NCBI GenBank assembly: GCA_016218415.1
Contig: JACRED010000042.1
Location: forward strand, 1-64,000
Source of the DNA: Nitrosomonadales bacterium
GTDB taxonomy: Bacteria; Pseudomonadota; Gammaproteobacteria; Burkholderiales; Gallionellaceae
Direction of reading: 5' to 3'
DNA length: 64,000 nucleotides
The position numbers were made by a program, and so were the translations under genes. Under the pieces are notes generated by a model that did no database searches, had not been told where the DNA came from, and saw nothing but the letters and a program-made list of their open reading frames with translations. Within the stretch, counting starts at the first letter, position 1. Every line of letters begins with the position of its first letter. Shown here piece by piece: positions 25,970 through 38,126 of the stretch.

Positions 25970-28900
25970 TCACACGGCGGGGTGATTGAAGTCGCGGTGC
26001 ATCAGCGTTTCGAACTGGTCCAGCGGGACCGGCTTGCCGATCAGGTATCCCTGATAGTTGTGGCATCCCCGGCTATCGAGAAACTCGCGTTGCAGCTCGG
26101 TCTCGACCCCTTCGGCGATCACCTGCAAGCCCAGCGCCTGGGTCATCGCGATGATGGTCTGCACGATCGCGGCATCGTTGGGGTCGATGCCGATATCGCG
26201 CACGAACGACTGGTCGATCTTGATCTGGTCCAGCGGCAGGCGCTTGAGGTATTGCAGCGAGGAATAGCCGGTGCCGAAATCGTCCATCGAGAAACCGGTC
26301 CCGATTTCCTTCAGGGCGTGCATCTTGGCGATGGTGTCCTCGACATTTTCCAGCACGGTGCTTTCGGTCAATTCCAGTTTGAGCAGTGAGGGACGGATGC
26401 CGCTCTCCCGCAGTATGCGCCGCACCATCGGGACGAAATCGGGATCGCGGAACTGCCTGGCGCTCACATTCACTGACAGGGGCAAATCCCTCATCAGCGC
26501 ATCCTGTTGCCAGGCCCTGATCTGCGCGCAGGCGGCCGCGAACACCCATGCGCCTATCGTGTTGATCAATCCGATGTCTTCCGCGAGTGGGATGAAAATC
26601 CCGGGAGGGATCATCCCTCTTGCCGGGTGATTCCAGCGCAACAGCACTTCCGCGCCCAGTGCCCGGTTCCGGTTGTCCACCTGGATCTGGTAATTCAGGT
26701 GGAATTGCCGCTGCTCGACCGCCAGGCGCAGATCCGCTTCCAGCCCGGCCCGTGCATCCAGTTCGGTCTGCATCCCGGGATCGAAGTAGCAGATTATGTT
26801 GCGCCCCCGCAGCTTGGCCTGGTACATCGCGACATCGGCGTGCTTGAGCAGGTCGTCGACGCTTTCCCGGTGGCCATGGAACATGCTGATGCCGATGCTG
26901 GGCGTGACGGTGCAATCAAACCCGTCCAGCGCATAGGGTTCCCCGATCACATGGCGGATTTTTTCCGCGATCAGTCCCGTTTGCGCGGCCGCCTCCTGCG
27001 GTGCATTGCTCAGGTCTTCCAGCACCACCACGAACTCGTCTCCGCCCAGCCGGGCGATGCTGTCGCCCTCGCGCACGCAGGTCAGCAGGCGTTTGGATAC
27101 CTCGATCAGCAGCTTGTCGCCGGTCGCATGGCCCTGGGTATCGTTGATCTTCTTGAAGTGGTCGAGGTCCAGGAACAGCAGGGCGCCACAATGGCCGCTG
27201 CGCTGGCTGGATGCCAGCGCATGCTGCAACCTGTCCATCAGCAGGCGGCGGTTAGGCAGGCCGGTCAGCGTGTCGTAGAAGGCCAGCTGGTGGATCGCCT
27301 GCTCGGACACTTTCCGGTTGGTGATATCGCGGAATACCGCCACATAATGCGTGACCCGGTGCCGGTCGTCGTATACCGCAGTGATGGTCATGCTCTTGGG
27401 GTAGATGTCGCCGTTCTTGCGCTTGTCCCATACTTCGCCCGACCATCTGCCGGTATCCAGCAGCGTAGCCCACATCTCCCGGTAGAAGGCGGCATCGTGC
27501 CGCCCGGACTGGAGCAGACGGGGGTTCTGTCCGGCGACCTCTTCCGCGCTGTAACCGGTGATCTCCTCGAAAGCCCGGTTGGCGCGCAGGATTCTGGCCT
27601 CGGGGTCGGTGATCATGATCGCTTCCTGGGTCTCGAAAGTGACCGCGGCGATGCGCTGCAACTCCTCGTATTGTTTGGTCAGCGTGACATCGTTGTAGAC
27701 CCCGAGTATTCCGACCACCTTGCCTTCGCCATTCCGCAGCGGTACCTTGGACGTGCGCACCCATGCCGAGCTGCCATCCGCAAAATGCACCCGTTCATCG
27801 AAGTTCAGCTTGCTTGCGCCGGAGTCCATCACCGCCCTGTCATCGGCGCGATACACATCGGCAAATTCTTTCCAGATCAGATCGTCGTCGCTCTTCCCGG
27901 CCAGCTCTGCCGAGCTGCCCAACCCGGCCGCCCTGGCTACGGCGGCATTGCCGCCGAGATAGCGCAATTCCCGGTCTTTCCAGAATATCCCGGAAGGAAC
28001 GGTATCCATCACCAGCTGGAGGAACCGGCTGGATGCGGCTACCGCCTGTTCCGCCTCCAGCAGGCGCTCGCGATCTTCCAGCATCAGGCTCTGGCGCAGC
28101 GCCGCGAGCAATACGACTGAAAGGGCGACCAGCAGTATCATGTCGCGGAGTTGCGCGAGCATCCCGGGATTCGACAATACCAGCATGGCGGACAGCGAGG
28201 CCATGACGACCGCGAGTATGGGCAGCATGCGCAGGAAGCCGTCGCACCATTTCGCATAGGCCGGATTGTTGGCGGGCGCCATCCGCCAATGCATCGCAGC
28301 GTAACCGATCACCAGGGAAGCCACCGAAAACAGCTCATTGAGGAGGGAGCCGTCGACCGTCGTGCCCGACATGGCCTGGACGTTCCACCACATCCATACC
28401 AGCCCCTGCAATCCCAATCCGATCTGGAATACGATCCATGGCCATGCAACTGCGGGGCGCACATGCAGCACCATCAGCACGCCAAAGCAGGCTGCGCTCA
28501 GCAGCACCACGGGGTAGGCGGTCATGACCGTCAGCGTGAGCAAATCGATTTCTGAACTTCTGGGCAGGTAAACGGTGAGCGTCAATGCGATGAGGGCGAT
28601 GCTCATCATGGTCGCATCCAGCAGCGTGATACGCCGGTTGCCTGCGGGAAGCAGTTTGAACATCGCCGCTACCAGGCCGAGCAGGCATCCGGGACCGAGC
28701 ATCAGGTAGAAAACGTCGGAGGGGGCGGGGAAGGGGTTCCAGCCGATATATACCTGGATATCCCAGAATATCTGCCCGATCAGATAGGCGGCCAGTCCGA
28801 TCAAGAACCAGCGCCGTGCGGCCCGTTCTGTTCCGCTGCTGTTGGCATATCCCACCCAGGCCATGGCGGCGGCGGCCGCATTGCCGGTCGTCCAGTGGAC

Positions 28901-29017
28901 ATTGTCCAGCAGCATCAGCCATGCCTTGTCGGCGGTCAATTGCTGGGCCGCAAATATCGCGGCCAGTATCGTGGCCGATGCCCGGAAAATCGCGCTGCCC
29001 GTTTTTTCAGTTCTCAT
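25970..29017 (-). CDS. multi-TM PAS-PAS-GGDEF-EAL c-di-GMP protein
   Basis: The 1015-residue protein opens with about nine membrane helices (residues 1-310) that I cannot match to MASE1; a WGYANSSGTE-like loop and GWNPFPAPSDVFYLMLGPGC occur there. Two PAS domains follow (MDTVPSGIFWKDRELRYLGG and EAIMITDPEARILRANRAF). GGDEF has REGDSIARLGGDEF with an intact RxxD. EAL has GAEVLLRWNHP, NVSARQF, LELTES, MDDFGTGYSSL and AEGVETELQREFLDSRGCH. From the second PAS onward it is highly similar to gene 21948-25892, indicating duplication with different sensory inputs. It lies 77 bp upstream of that gene on the same strand. Confidence 0.92.
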   Translation of the reverse strand: MRTEKTGSAIFRASATILAAIFAAQQLTADKAWLMLLDNVHWTTGNAAAAAMAWVGYANSSGTERAARRWFLIGLAAYLIGQIFWDIQVYIGWNPFPAPSDVFYLMLGPGCLLGLVAAMFKLLPAGNRRITLLDATMMSIALIALTLTVYLPRSSEIDLLTLTVMTAYPVVLLSAACFGVLMVLHVRPAVAWPWIVFQIGLGLQGLVWMWWNVQAMSGTTVDGSLLNELFSVASLVIGYAAMHWRMAPANNPAYAKWCDGFLRMLPILAVVMASLSAMLVLSNPGMLAQLRDMILLVALSVVLLAALRQSLMLEDRERLLEAEQAVAASSRFLQLVMDTVPSGIFWKDRELRYLGGNAAVARAAGLGSSAELAGKSDDDLIWKEFADVYRADDRAVMDSGASKLNFDERVHFADGSSAWVRTSKVPLRNGEGKVVGILGVYNDVTLTKQYEELQRIAAVTFETQEAIMITDPEARILRANRAFEEITGYSAEEVAGQNPRLLQSGRHDAAFYREMWATLLDTGRWSGEVWDKRKNGDIYPKSMTITAVYDDRHRVTHYVAVFRDITNRKVSEQAIHQLAFYDTLTGLPNRRLLMDRLQHALASSQRSGHCGALLFLDLDHFKKINDTQGHATGDKLLIEVSKRLLTCVREGDSIARLGGDEFVVVLEDLSNAPQEAAAQTGLIAEKIRHVIGEPYALDGFDCTVTPSIGISMFHGHRESVDDLLKHADVAMYQAKLRGRNIICYFDPGMQTELDARAGLEADLRLAVEQRQFHLNYQIQVDNRNRALGAEVLLRWNHPARGMIPPGIFIPLAEDIGLINTIGAWVFAAACAQIRAWQQDALMRDLPLSVNVSARQFRDPDFVPMVRRILRESGIRPSLLKLELTESTVLENVEDTIAKMHALKEIGTGFSMDDFGTGYSSLQYLKRLPLDQIKIDQSFVRDIGIDPNDAAIVQTIIAMTQALGLQVIAEGVETELQREFLDSRGCHNYQGYLIGKPVPLDQFETLMHRDFNHPAV

Positions 29018-29190
29018 CTGACTGATTTCCCCGGTTCAGGGCGGGTCGTCTGACAGGCATGCGCCGCGCCAAAAAGACATAAAAATATACAGGCATGCAG
29101 CAAGACTGCATGAAAGGCGCTGACTCGGTACCATAAAGTTTATGCAATGATCTAAACTCGCAGGTGAAGTGGCCGACAAATAATATCAGA

Positions 29191-29212
29191 CAATTCAACC
29201 GCGGAGTTTCAG
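29191..29212 (+). repeat. direct repeat copy B (shared with 21931-21952)
   Basis: This is the second copy of the 22-bp motif around ACCGCGGAGTTT, located between the GGDEF-EAL gene and acnA. The interval 29018-29313 otherwise holds only the promoter candidate below. Confidence 0.5.
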
Positions 29213-29271
29213 TGTGCGCATGTTCGCAGCGAATTGCTGATTTTCGAATCGGCGAAAGTAGCGATAACGCT

Positions 29272-29277
29272 TATAAT
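29272..29277 (+). promoter_or_regulatory. candidate -10 box upstream of acnA
   Basis: A perfect TATAAT lies 37 bp before the acnA ATG. The expected -35 position has TCGGCG, a poor match, so activation by a regulator would be needed if this is real. Confidence 0.3.
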
Positions 29278-29313
29278 CGCCTTTTGTGTCGTCTCGGAAA
29301 TCCGGAGTTATTC

Positions 29314-32163
<2,850 letters not shown>

Positions 32164-32260
32164 TATGATCGCGGCAGGGCTTGCGCGATCGCCATGGCTG
32201 ACGGCGGATGATGCACGGACAGGTTTTTTGGTTGCTTCCCTTATGTTGAAAGGAATAGAG

Positions 32261-33505
32261 ATGGTTTCCTTCAAGCGCTGGATATTTCCCCTGGCTGCAT
32301 GTTCATTGTGCCTGGTCAATGTTGCCGTTGCGGATGAATTTCACTACAACAATCTGCTGATCGGAGACCGTGCCTCCGGCATGGGCGGCGCCTACACCGC
32401 AGTTTCCGATGATGCGACCGGCATGTACTACAACCCGGCAGCCATCGTCTATGTGGGCGACCGAAACTTCTCCGCGAGCGTCAACGCCTACTACTCGCAG
32501 TCTAAAAAAATAGAAAATGTCGTCGGGACCCGGCCTTACGAACGAAAATCCAGCGCGCTGCTGGCGAATTACTTCGGTATCGTCAAGCCGTTGGGCAAGT
32601 ACAAGATCGGTTTCTCGTATGCCGTGCCGGATGCGGTGAGCGAGGATCAGCATCAGACTTTTGAAAATGTCGATAGTTTTGTATCGCGTTTAACCATCAA
32701 CCTGAACAACAAGGACAACACCATCAATATCGGGCCGTCGATCGCGATGGAGATCAGCGACAAACTTGCTGTCGGCGTCACGCTGTATGGCCATCAGCGC
32801 GATGCCTTGGTCATCCTCAATCAATTCCAGGAAAGACCGGACACCACGACCCACTGGGAGAACAAGTACTTCAGGTTGAGCGAAATGGGCGTGCGGCCTA
32901 TCCTGGGTGTGTCCTGGGCGCCCGCCGAAAAACTGTCTCTCGGTCTTTCCATGTCGCAGACATATGTGTTGAACTCCGAAACAAAGAGCCAGCGGACCTG
33001 CTGGGATTCGACCGCAGACATTTGCATCGTCAACGGTCTGACGCCGTCGATACAAGTGCCTTACATTTCACAATCCGGCATCAAGCGGCAATATCCGTTC
33101 CGAACCGCGATAGGCGCGGCCTATTTCGTCGACAGGAATTTATTGTTCTCCGGCGATGTGACCTATCACACGGCGGTCCATGATCCTGTCTATGGCGACA
33201 AAATGGCGACTGTTAACGCGGCGGTCGGGACCGAATATTATCTGTCCAAAAAATGGGCGGTCAGGGCTGGGCTATATACCAACATGGCCAGCTCACCGAG
33301 CATACAGGCGGGCGTAACGAATATTGAAGAGCACATCAATATGTACGGGGTCAGCCTGAGCGTTTCCAACTTTTCCGGGAGTTCGTCGGTCACCCTGGGC
33401 GGCAGCGTGAGATACGGCCAGGGTCAGGCGCAGTTGCTCACCGACAAAAGCGTGCAGAACGCTACCACATTGGGCTGGCTGATCTTCCTGTCGTCCTCGT
33501 ATTGA
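32261..33505 (+). CDS. FadL/OmpP1-family outer membrane transport protein
   Basis: I chose the ATG at 32261 because AAAGGA precedes it by six bases and it opens a signal peptide (MVSFKRWIFPLAACSLCLVN, cleavage after VAVA). The 414-residue precursor has the family opening GDRASGMGGAYTAVSDDATG and MYYNPAAIVY, followed by amphipathic beta strands. It ends in hydrophobic-aromatic LGWLIFLSSSY, as outer membrane proteins often do. FadL homologues move hydrophobic compounds across the outer membrane. SQRTCWDSTADIC may form a surface disulfide. It starts 98 bp after acnA and could share its transcript. The substrate is unknown. Confidence 0.82.
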   Translation: MVSFKRWIFPLAACSLCLVNVAVADEFHYNNLLIGDRASGMGGAYTAVSDDATGMYYNPAAIVYVGDRNFSASVNAYYSQSKKIENVVGTRPYERKSSALLANYFGIVKPLGKYKIGFSYAVPDAVSEDQHQTFENVDSFVSRLTINLNNKDNTINIGPSIAMEISDKLAVGVTLYGHQRDALVILNQFQERPDTTTHWENKYFRLSEMGVRPILGVSWAPAEKLSLGLSMSQTYVLNSETKSQRTCWDSTADICIVNGLTPSIQVPYISQSGIKRQYPFRTAIGAAYFVDRNLLFSGDVTYHTAVHDPVYGDKMATVNAAVGTEYYLSKKWAVRAGLYTNMASSPSIQAGVTNIEEHINMYGVSLSVSNFSGSSSVTLGGSVRYGQGQAQLLTDKSVQNATTLGWLIFLSSSY

Positions 33506-33514
33506 TACCGCGCA

Positions 33515-34381
33515 TCAACGGTTTTGCGGAGCGGCAGGCTTAAGGCCTTTGGTCGCCGAGGAAAAGCGCTTCTGACGGGTGGCGAGTTTGGCGGTATCGA
33601 TGCCATTTTTGGCGATGACCTCGTTGATCCGGGATATCCTCGTATCGAATGAAGGGTGGGTCTGGTCCGTATCGGGGACCAGGACCTTTTCCTTGATCGC
33701 GCGGGTTTTGTCCAGATACTTCGCCAGTGCGGACGGATCGTAGCCGCTGAGTGCGCACAGGATGACCGCGGTGCTGTCCGCCTGCAGCTCGTCGTCGCGC
33801 TTGTAGGCATCCTTGAATATCATGTCCAGCCCCTTGTCGACGGCCTGTGAGAAAGCGGCACGCGCGGATTCCGAGCTGCCCCCCACCAATTGCGCCAGCC
33901 CCGACATGACCGAGTCGTCGGCTCCCTTGATGTTCAGCTCCTTCACGACATGCATTTCGGCGACATGCGCGATCTCATGCGCGAGCACACCCGCCAGTTC
34001 GGATTCGTTCTTCATCAGCTGCAACGCGCCGGTGGTCACGAACACATAGCCGCCGGGTGCGGCGTAGGCATTGACTTCGCCGGTGTCGAGGATCGCGAAA
34101 TGGAAATCCAGTTCCGGCCTGTTGGTGTTCCGGGCGAGGGCAAGCCCGACGAGATTCACGTATTTGACGAAAGCCGGATTGTCATAGGCGCGGTATCTGC
34201 CCAGTATCCGCGCCGCAATTGCGCGGCCGAATTCAACCTCGGCGGCGATGTCCCCGGAAGTGATTTCATCCGCTGCCGAGGCGCGCGTGCGCCAATTCTC
34301 ACCGGCGGCCCAGGCGGAAACCGGCACGGAAAAACACAGTGTGGCGATCAGTGCCGCTTTGAACAGGCTGGTCGATCTCAT
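33515..34381 (-). CDS. periplasmic M48-family metalloprotease
   Basis: The 288-residue precursor has a signal peptide ending SAWA. The zinc motif HEIAHVAEMH (HEXXH) and the downstream third-ligand segment DELQADSTAV place it in peptidase family M48, as in BepA/LoiP-type periplasmic quality-control proteases. AAPGGYVFVTTGAL just before the motif is also typical. No TPR domain follows, so it is a short LoiP-like form. Its ATG overlaps the stop of the SH3-like gene by ATGA, and an adenylate cyclase lies upstream. Confidence 0.9.
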   Translation of the reverse strand: MRSTSLFKAALIATLCFSVPVSAWAAGENWRTRASAADEITSGDIAAEVEFGRAIAARILGRYRAYDNPAFVKYVNLVGLALARNTNRPELDFHFAILDTGEVNAYAAPGGYVFVTTGALQLMKNESELAGVLAHEIAHVAEMHVVKELNIKGADDSVMSGLAQLVGGSSESARAAFSQAVDKGLDMIFKDAYKRDDELQADSTAVILCALSGYDPSALAKYLDKTRAIKEKVLVPDTDQTHPSFDTRISRINEVIAKNGIDTAKLATRQKRFSSATKGLKPAAPQNR

Positions 34382-34866
34382 TGGTCGCCTCCATTCATGA
34401 ATTGCGTCACTTCATCATCGGTGAACGTCAGGGCTTCCATCCTGCCCAGGGATTTTAGATCGACACCCTCTTCGATATCGGCACGTTCACGGTCTTCCTT
34501 CGTCAGCCCTCTGGCTGCGGCGGCGCTGGCGAAAGAGGAGGTCCTGCGCCGCACCCCTTCCTTGATATCGGCATCCTCCGCCTTGATGATTTCAGCTTTC
34601 TTGAGCGGGGGGTGCGTGGCGAGCAGCAGCGACGATACATAGCCCGTCTTACCCTCTATCGTGACTCTGGTCCAGCCGCCCTCCCTGCCGGTGGAAGTGA
34701 GCATCTGGCCCATCCTGGCCTCGGCGACCACCTGTGATTTGAAGGAGGGTTCGGACAGGATCTTCGCGTTGACGCTCTGGACGTAACAGGACGCATCGGC
34801 GTACAGCGCTCCCGCATACAACGCGTTTGCAACGAACATCGAAAATAGCAAAATTCTCCCGGTCAT
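34378..34866 (-). CDS. secreted SH3-like protein
   Basis: The 162-residue precursor begins MTGRILLFSMFVANALYAG with GGGAGA upstream of the ATG at 34866. The mature N-terminus holds a bacterial SH3 domain: AKILSEPSFKSQVVAEARMG, REGGWTRVTIEGKTGYVSS. A charged C-terminal tail follows without recognised domain. SH3-like modules in the periplasm often bind peptidoglycan or partner proteins. It is translationally coupled to the M48 protease, suggesting a shared envelope task. Its start lies 56 bp beyond the end of the cyclase gene. Confidence 0.8.
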   Translation of the reverse strand: MTGRILLFSMFVANALYAGALYADASCYVQSVNAKILSEPSFKSQVVAEARMGQMLTSTGREGGWTRVTIEGKTGYVSSLLLATHPPLKKAEIIKAEDADIKEGVRRRTSSFASAAAARGLTKEDRERADIEEGVDLKSLGRMEALTFTDDEVTQFMNGGDQ

Positions 34867-34921
34867 GGTCTTCTCCCTTGAATGATCGTCCGTGTCGATT
34901 ATATCCCTTGCATCTGCCCGT

Positions 34922-36862
34922 CTATACATCACCCGCCGCATGGCTGACCGTGTAAATATCCACCGCCTGCTCCCTGCCTTTTACCGTCACATTGCCGATG
35001 CGTTTGCAGTCTATCCTGTCCTTGATTTTCGCATAGGTGTACTCCGAAAAAATCAGCGGCACTTTCTGTTCCTTGGTGATGCTTTCCAGCCGCGAGGAAA
35101 GATTGACCGTGTCGCCCACGACAGTGTAGTTCTTTTTGAGTTCGGAGCCGATGTTGCCTATCGTGGCGATGCCGGTGTTGATGCCTATCCCGATCTTGAT
35201 CTCGTGTTCGAAGCCGCGCTCCCTGAGTATCCGGTTGACTTCCTTCAGGCCCTCGAGCATTTCCTGGGCCGCCAATACGGCCTGCTCGGCATGGTCGGAC
35301 GTTTGCACCGGCGCGCCCCAGAAGGCCATGATTGCATCGCCTATGTATTTGTCTATCGTGCCGTTGTGTTTCAGGATGATAGCCGCCATCACCGAGAAGT
35401 GCACATTCAGCATTTCGACTATCCTTTCCGGCGTGGCGGTCTCGGATATCGTGGTGAATCCCCGGATATCGGAGAACAGCACGGTGATCTCCACCTTCTG
35501 CCCCGCGTTCGATTTGAGGTAATCCTTGTAGTGATGCAGCACCTCGTCGAGCACATCCTTGGACACGTACTGGGTGAAGAGATGCGCAACTCTGCGTTTC
35601 TCCGCCCCCTCGGTGAAAGTCAGGTAGCCGAAAGAAATGAAGCCGGTCGAGAAGGTGGAGAAAAGGAACGGGATGATTTCGACCTGCATGTTCGCCTTGA
35701 ACGCAACGAGCGCAACGCTGATATACACGCCAAGCAGGGACAGGGGAAGATAGATGCGCGCCGAGAACTTTTTGGAAAACATCACGGCCCATGCGGTCAG
35801 GAATACGCCGATCACGACAGACAGGAAGGTGAGCCTGCGGTCGGGCGGGTTCATGAAATCGTTCTGCAGGTAGTTGCCGGCCAGGAAGGCGTGGAGCATC
35901 ACGCCGGGTGCCCTGGCATCCATCGGGATCGCCTTGAGGTCGGCCGTCCCGATCGCGCTGGCGCCGACGAATACGATGCTGTCCCTGAACACCTCCGGAT
36001 TCACCAGAATATTTTCCACATCCCCCTGCCTGATCTTCTGCAGCGAGGCGAACACGCCGCTCATCGAATAGGTGTCCACCTTGTCCAGCGCATACATATT
36101 GATGATGGAATTGCCGTCGGCATCGACGGGGAGGGCGCGCCCGTCTATCGTCAGCGCAGCAGGGCCGATGCGGATGGGAGTCGTGCTGTCGATGAAAGGC
36201 GCCAATCCGAGCACCGGAAAATACTTGCCCTGGTATTCGCGCAACAGCCGGGTGCGCCGGTAGCTGCTGTCGGCGTCCGGCGTGAATTCGACCACGGCCA
36301 GTCCCCTGGACGCTTCGGGAAGGCCGCCGATGGGCAGCGCGAATTCATTGTTCTCTTTGCCGGGCGGGATGACCATCGAGCCGGTCACATTTTTAAGCGC
36401 GAACCGTTCAACCAGATCTGCCGGCAGGGGCCTGCCGGGTGCCGTGCCTGCTTCCCTGTCCGCATCTTCGCGGTAGATCATCATGCTGTGGTAGGCATTG
36501 CCGTAGTCTCTGGTCGCGCTTTGCAGCGCGCTGTCGTTGACCCGGTCCTGTCTTTCCAGAAACAGGATATCGAACAGCACCGCGCGCGCGCCGCCCATGG
36601 AAAGGTAATCCAGCAGGTCTGACCAGATCGCGCGGGGCCAGGGCCACCGGCCCGCAATCTCGTTCATTGCCTTGAGCGCGGCCTCGTCCACGAGGATGAC
36701 CTTGATCCTGCTGTCCAGCTTCTGTCCGGAGCGCAACAGCTTGGTCTGCACATCGTAGGCGAACAGCTCCGGCCTGTTGAATAGGCCTTGCATATAAGCG
36801 GTCAGGGTGACGACGCATACCAGTACGGCGATCAGGAGCGATATGCTGGTTTTATTGGTCAT
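34922..36862 (-). CDS. CHASE2-domain class III adenylate cyclase
   Basis: The 646-residue protein has an N-terminal anchor, a periplasmic CHASE2 sensor (about 25-330; AYDVQTKLLRSG, IKVILVDEAALK, GPWPRAIW-like GRWPWPRAIW, FVGASAIGTADLKAIPMDA), three closely spaced helices (about 340-420) and a cytoplasmic cyclase domain (about 455-640). VLFSDIRGFTTISE and YIGDAIMAFWGAP supply the two metal Asp residues. DKYIGD provides the adenine-selecting Lys, and GDTVNLSSRLES has the transition-state Asn and Arg. All catalytic residues are intact, so it likely makes cAMP in response to an envelope signal. Confidence 0.93.
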   Translation of the reverse strand: MTNKTSISLLIAVLVCVVTLTAYMQGLFNRPELFAYDVQTKLLRSGQKLDSRIKVILVDEAALKAMNEIAGRWPWPRAIWSDLLDYLSMGGARAVLFDILFLERQDRVNDSALQSATRDYGNAYHSMMIYREDADREAGTAPGRPLPADLVERFALKNVTGSMVIPPGKENNEFALPIGGLPEASRGLAVVEFTPDADSSYRRTRLLREYQGKYFPVLGLAPFIDSTTPIRIGPAALTIDGRALPVDADGNSIINMYALDKVDTYSMSGVFASLQKIRQGDVENILVNPEVFRDSIVFVGASAIGTADLKAIPMDARAPGVMLHAFLAGNYLQNDFMNPPDRRLTFLSVVIGVFLTAWAVMFSKKFSARIYLPLSLLGVYISVALVAFKANMQVEIIPFLFSTFSTGFISFGYLTFTEGAEKRRVAHLFTQYVSKDVLDEVLHHYKDYLKSNAGQKVEITVLFSDIRGFTTISETATPERIVEMLNVHFSVMAAIILKHNGTIDKYIGDAIMAFWGAPVQTSDHAEQAVLAAQEMLEGLKEVNRILRERGFEHEIKIGIGINTGIATIGNIGSELKKNYTVVGDTVNLSSRLESITKEQKVPLIFSEYTYAKIKDRIDCKRIGNVTVKGREQAVDIYTVSHAAGDV

Positions 36863-37022
36863 GATGGGTGTCGTTCGTTATTTGGAGGCGACTGTCATGC
36901 TTGGTTTTGTAGCGGGTTTATCGTGCCATACGCCGGGTAAAGTATATAGTCCTTTTGGGCTGCATATATCCTCTTGCTTATTGTGTACATGGAGTGGCGT
37001 TTGGGTGTACGATTTACCCCAG

Positions 37023-37050
37023 TTGATATCAGGGACTACACCTTGATATC
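37023..37050 (+). promoter_or_regulatory. paired TTGATATC direct repeats upstream of a lipoprotein gene
   Basis: TTGATATC occurs at 37023-37030 and again at 37043-37050, 20 bp apart (about two helical turns), and each contains the dyad GATATC. The pair lies 45-72 bp before the start of gene 37095-38126, a plausible place for an operator. No regulator can be named. Confidence 0.3.
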
Positions 37051-37094
37051 GGGGCCTGTCAGGGGTCTGGTTTTATTAACTCAAGGAGATAAAA

Positions 37095-38126
37095 ATGAAA
37101 AATCTACATTTGGTGCTGGCATCCTGTTCCGTTGTTTTGCTTGCAGCCGGTTGCGGCGGTGGGGGCAGCAGCAGTGGTGGCGGTGGCACGACCATTCCGA
37201 CAGCAGCCGTACAGATCACGCCGACCAACGCACAGGCGGTAGCCAAGGGCGCGGCGACCCCGGCTCAGGGCATGGCGAAATCAGGCAGTAAAGTTACTAG
37301 CGTAGTCGGCGCAGTGGCGAGTACTTCCGGCCACTCCCGCAGCATTCTGGATATTTCCCTGGCTGAGTTCAAACGGATACGTAATTTACACCTGACTCCT
37401 GCTGTTGTTGGGGCGGTGCAGACCATGAACTGCACAACGAGCGGTACGATGGCTTTCGATTATGTGGATGCGGCTCCTGCTGGAATGGGACTAGGTGATA
37501 GCATCACAATGACCTTCAGCAATTGTGTCGAGCCAACCGGCACGAGTAACGGCACCATGTCGTTTTCCATCGGAAGTTTTTCTGGGGGCGTAGTCGATCC
37601 TGTAACCGGCAATACCGTCGGCACGGTAGGGTCGCCGATTGTTGCAGGGTTTACCATGACGTTTAACAATTTCACCAGCGTCGACAGCGCTACCGGCGAG
37701 AACATGTCCATGAATGGCGATATGGGTTTCTCCTTCAGCGATAATGGGGATACCACGAGCGGGACGATGTCGGGAAATTCCATCAGCATGACCAGCTCAA
37801 TAGACGGGGCGTTCCAGATGTCAGGCTATTCGATGACGTTCAGCGATACGATCTCTACAGGCGCTTACAGTTTCATCATTAACATGACCACAGCCAGTGT
37901 TGTCGCAAATGGCTCGATCACCATCACTACTCCTACTGCATTTACCGGTACGGGCAATGGTGATCCAACCGCAGGCGTGATGGTCATTACCGGAGCGAAC
38001 AACAGCACCCTGACCTTGACCGCCCAACCTGATGGTGTGCAGGTGCAGATGGTGGTGGACGAAGACGGTGCTGCAGGCCCGATTGCTCCGGTCACTCTGA
38101 CTCAGACCACCTGGGCTGCGATTTGA
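37095..38126 (+). CDS. Gly-rich lipoprotein of unknown function
   Basis: AAGGAGATAAAA precedes the ATG. The signal peptide ends in the lipobox LAAGC, followed by a Gly/Ser run, so the 343-residue protein should be lipid-anchored. The body is rich in Thr, Ser, Gly and Met with alternating polar residues (GTMSFSIGSFSGG, MSGNSISMTSS), the look of a beta-rich surface or periplasmic domain. NCTTSGT and SNCVEP may form a disulfide. I do not recognise a family. The next ORF begins on its stop codon. Confidence 0.72.
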   Translation: MKNLHLVLASCSVVLLAAGCGGGGSSSGGGGTTIPTAAVQITPTNAQAVAKGAATPAQGMAKSGSKVTSVVGAVASTSGHSRSILDISLAEFKRIRNLHLTPAVVGAVQTMNCTTSGTMAFDYVDAAPAGMGLGDSITMTFSNCVEPTGTSNGTMSFSIGSFSGGVVDPVTGNTVGTVGSPIVAGFTMTFNNFTSVDSATGENMSMNGDMGFSFSDNGDTTSGTMSGNSISMTSSIDGAFQMSGYSMTFSDTISTGAYSFIINMTTASVVANGSITITTPTAFTGTGNGDPTAGVMVITGANNSTLTLTAQPDGVQVQMVVDEDGAAGPIAPVTLTQTTWAAI

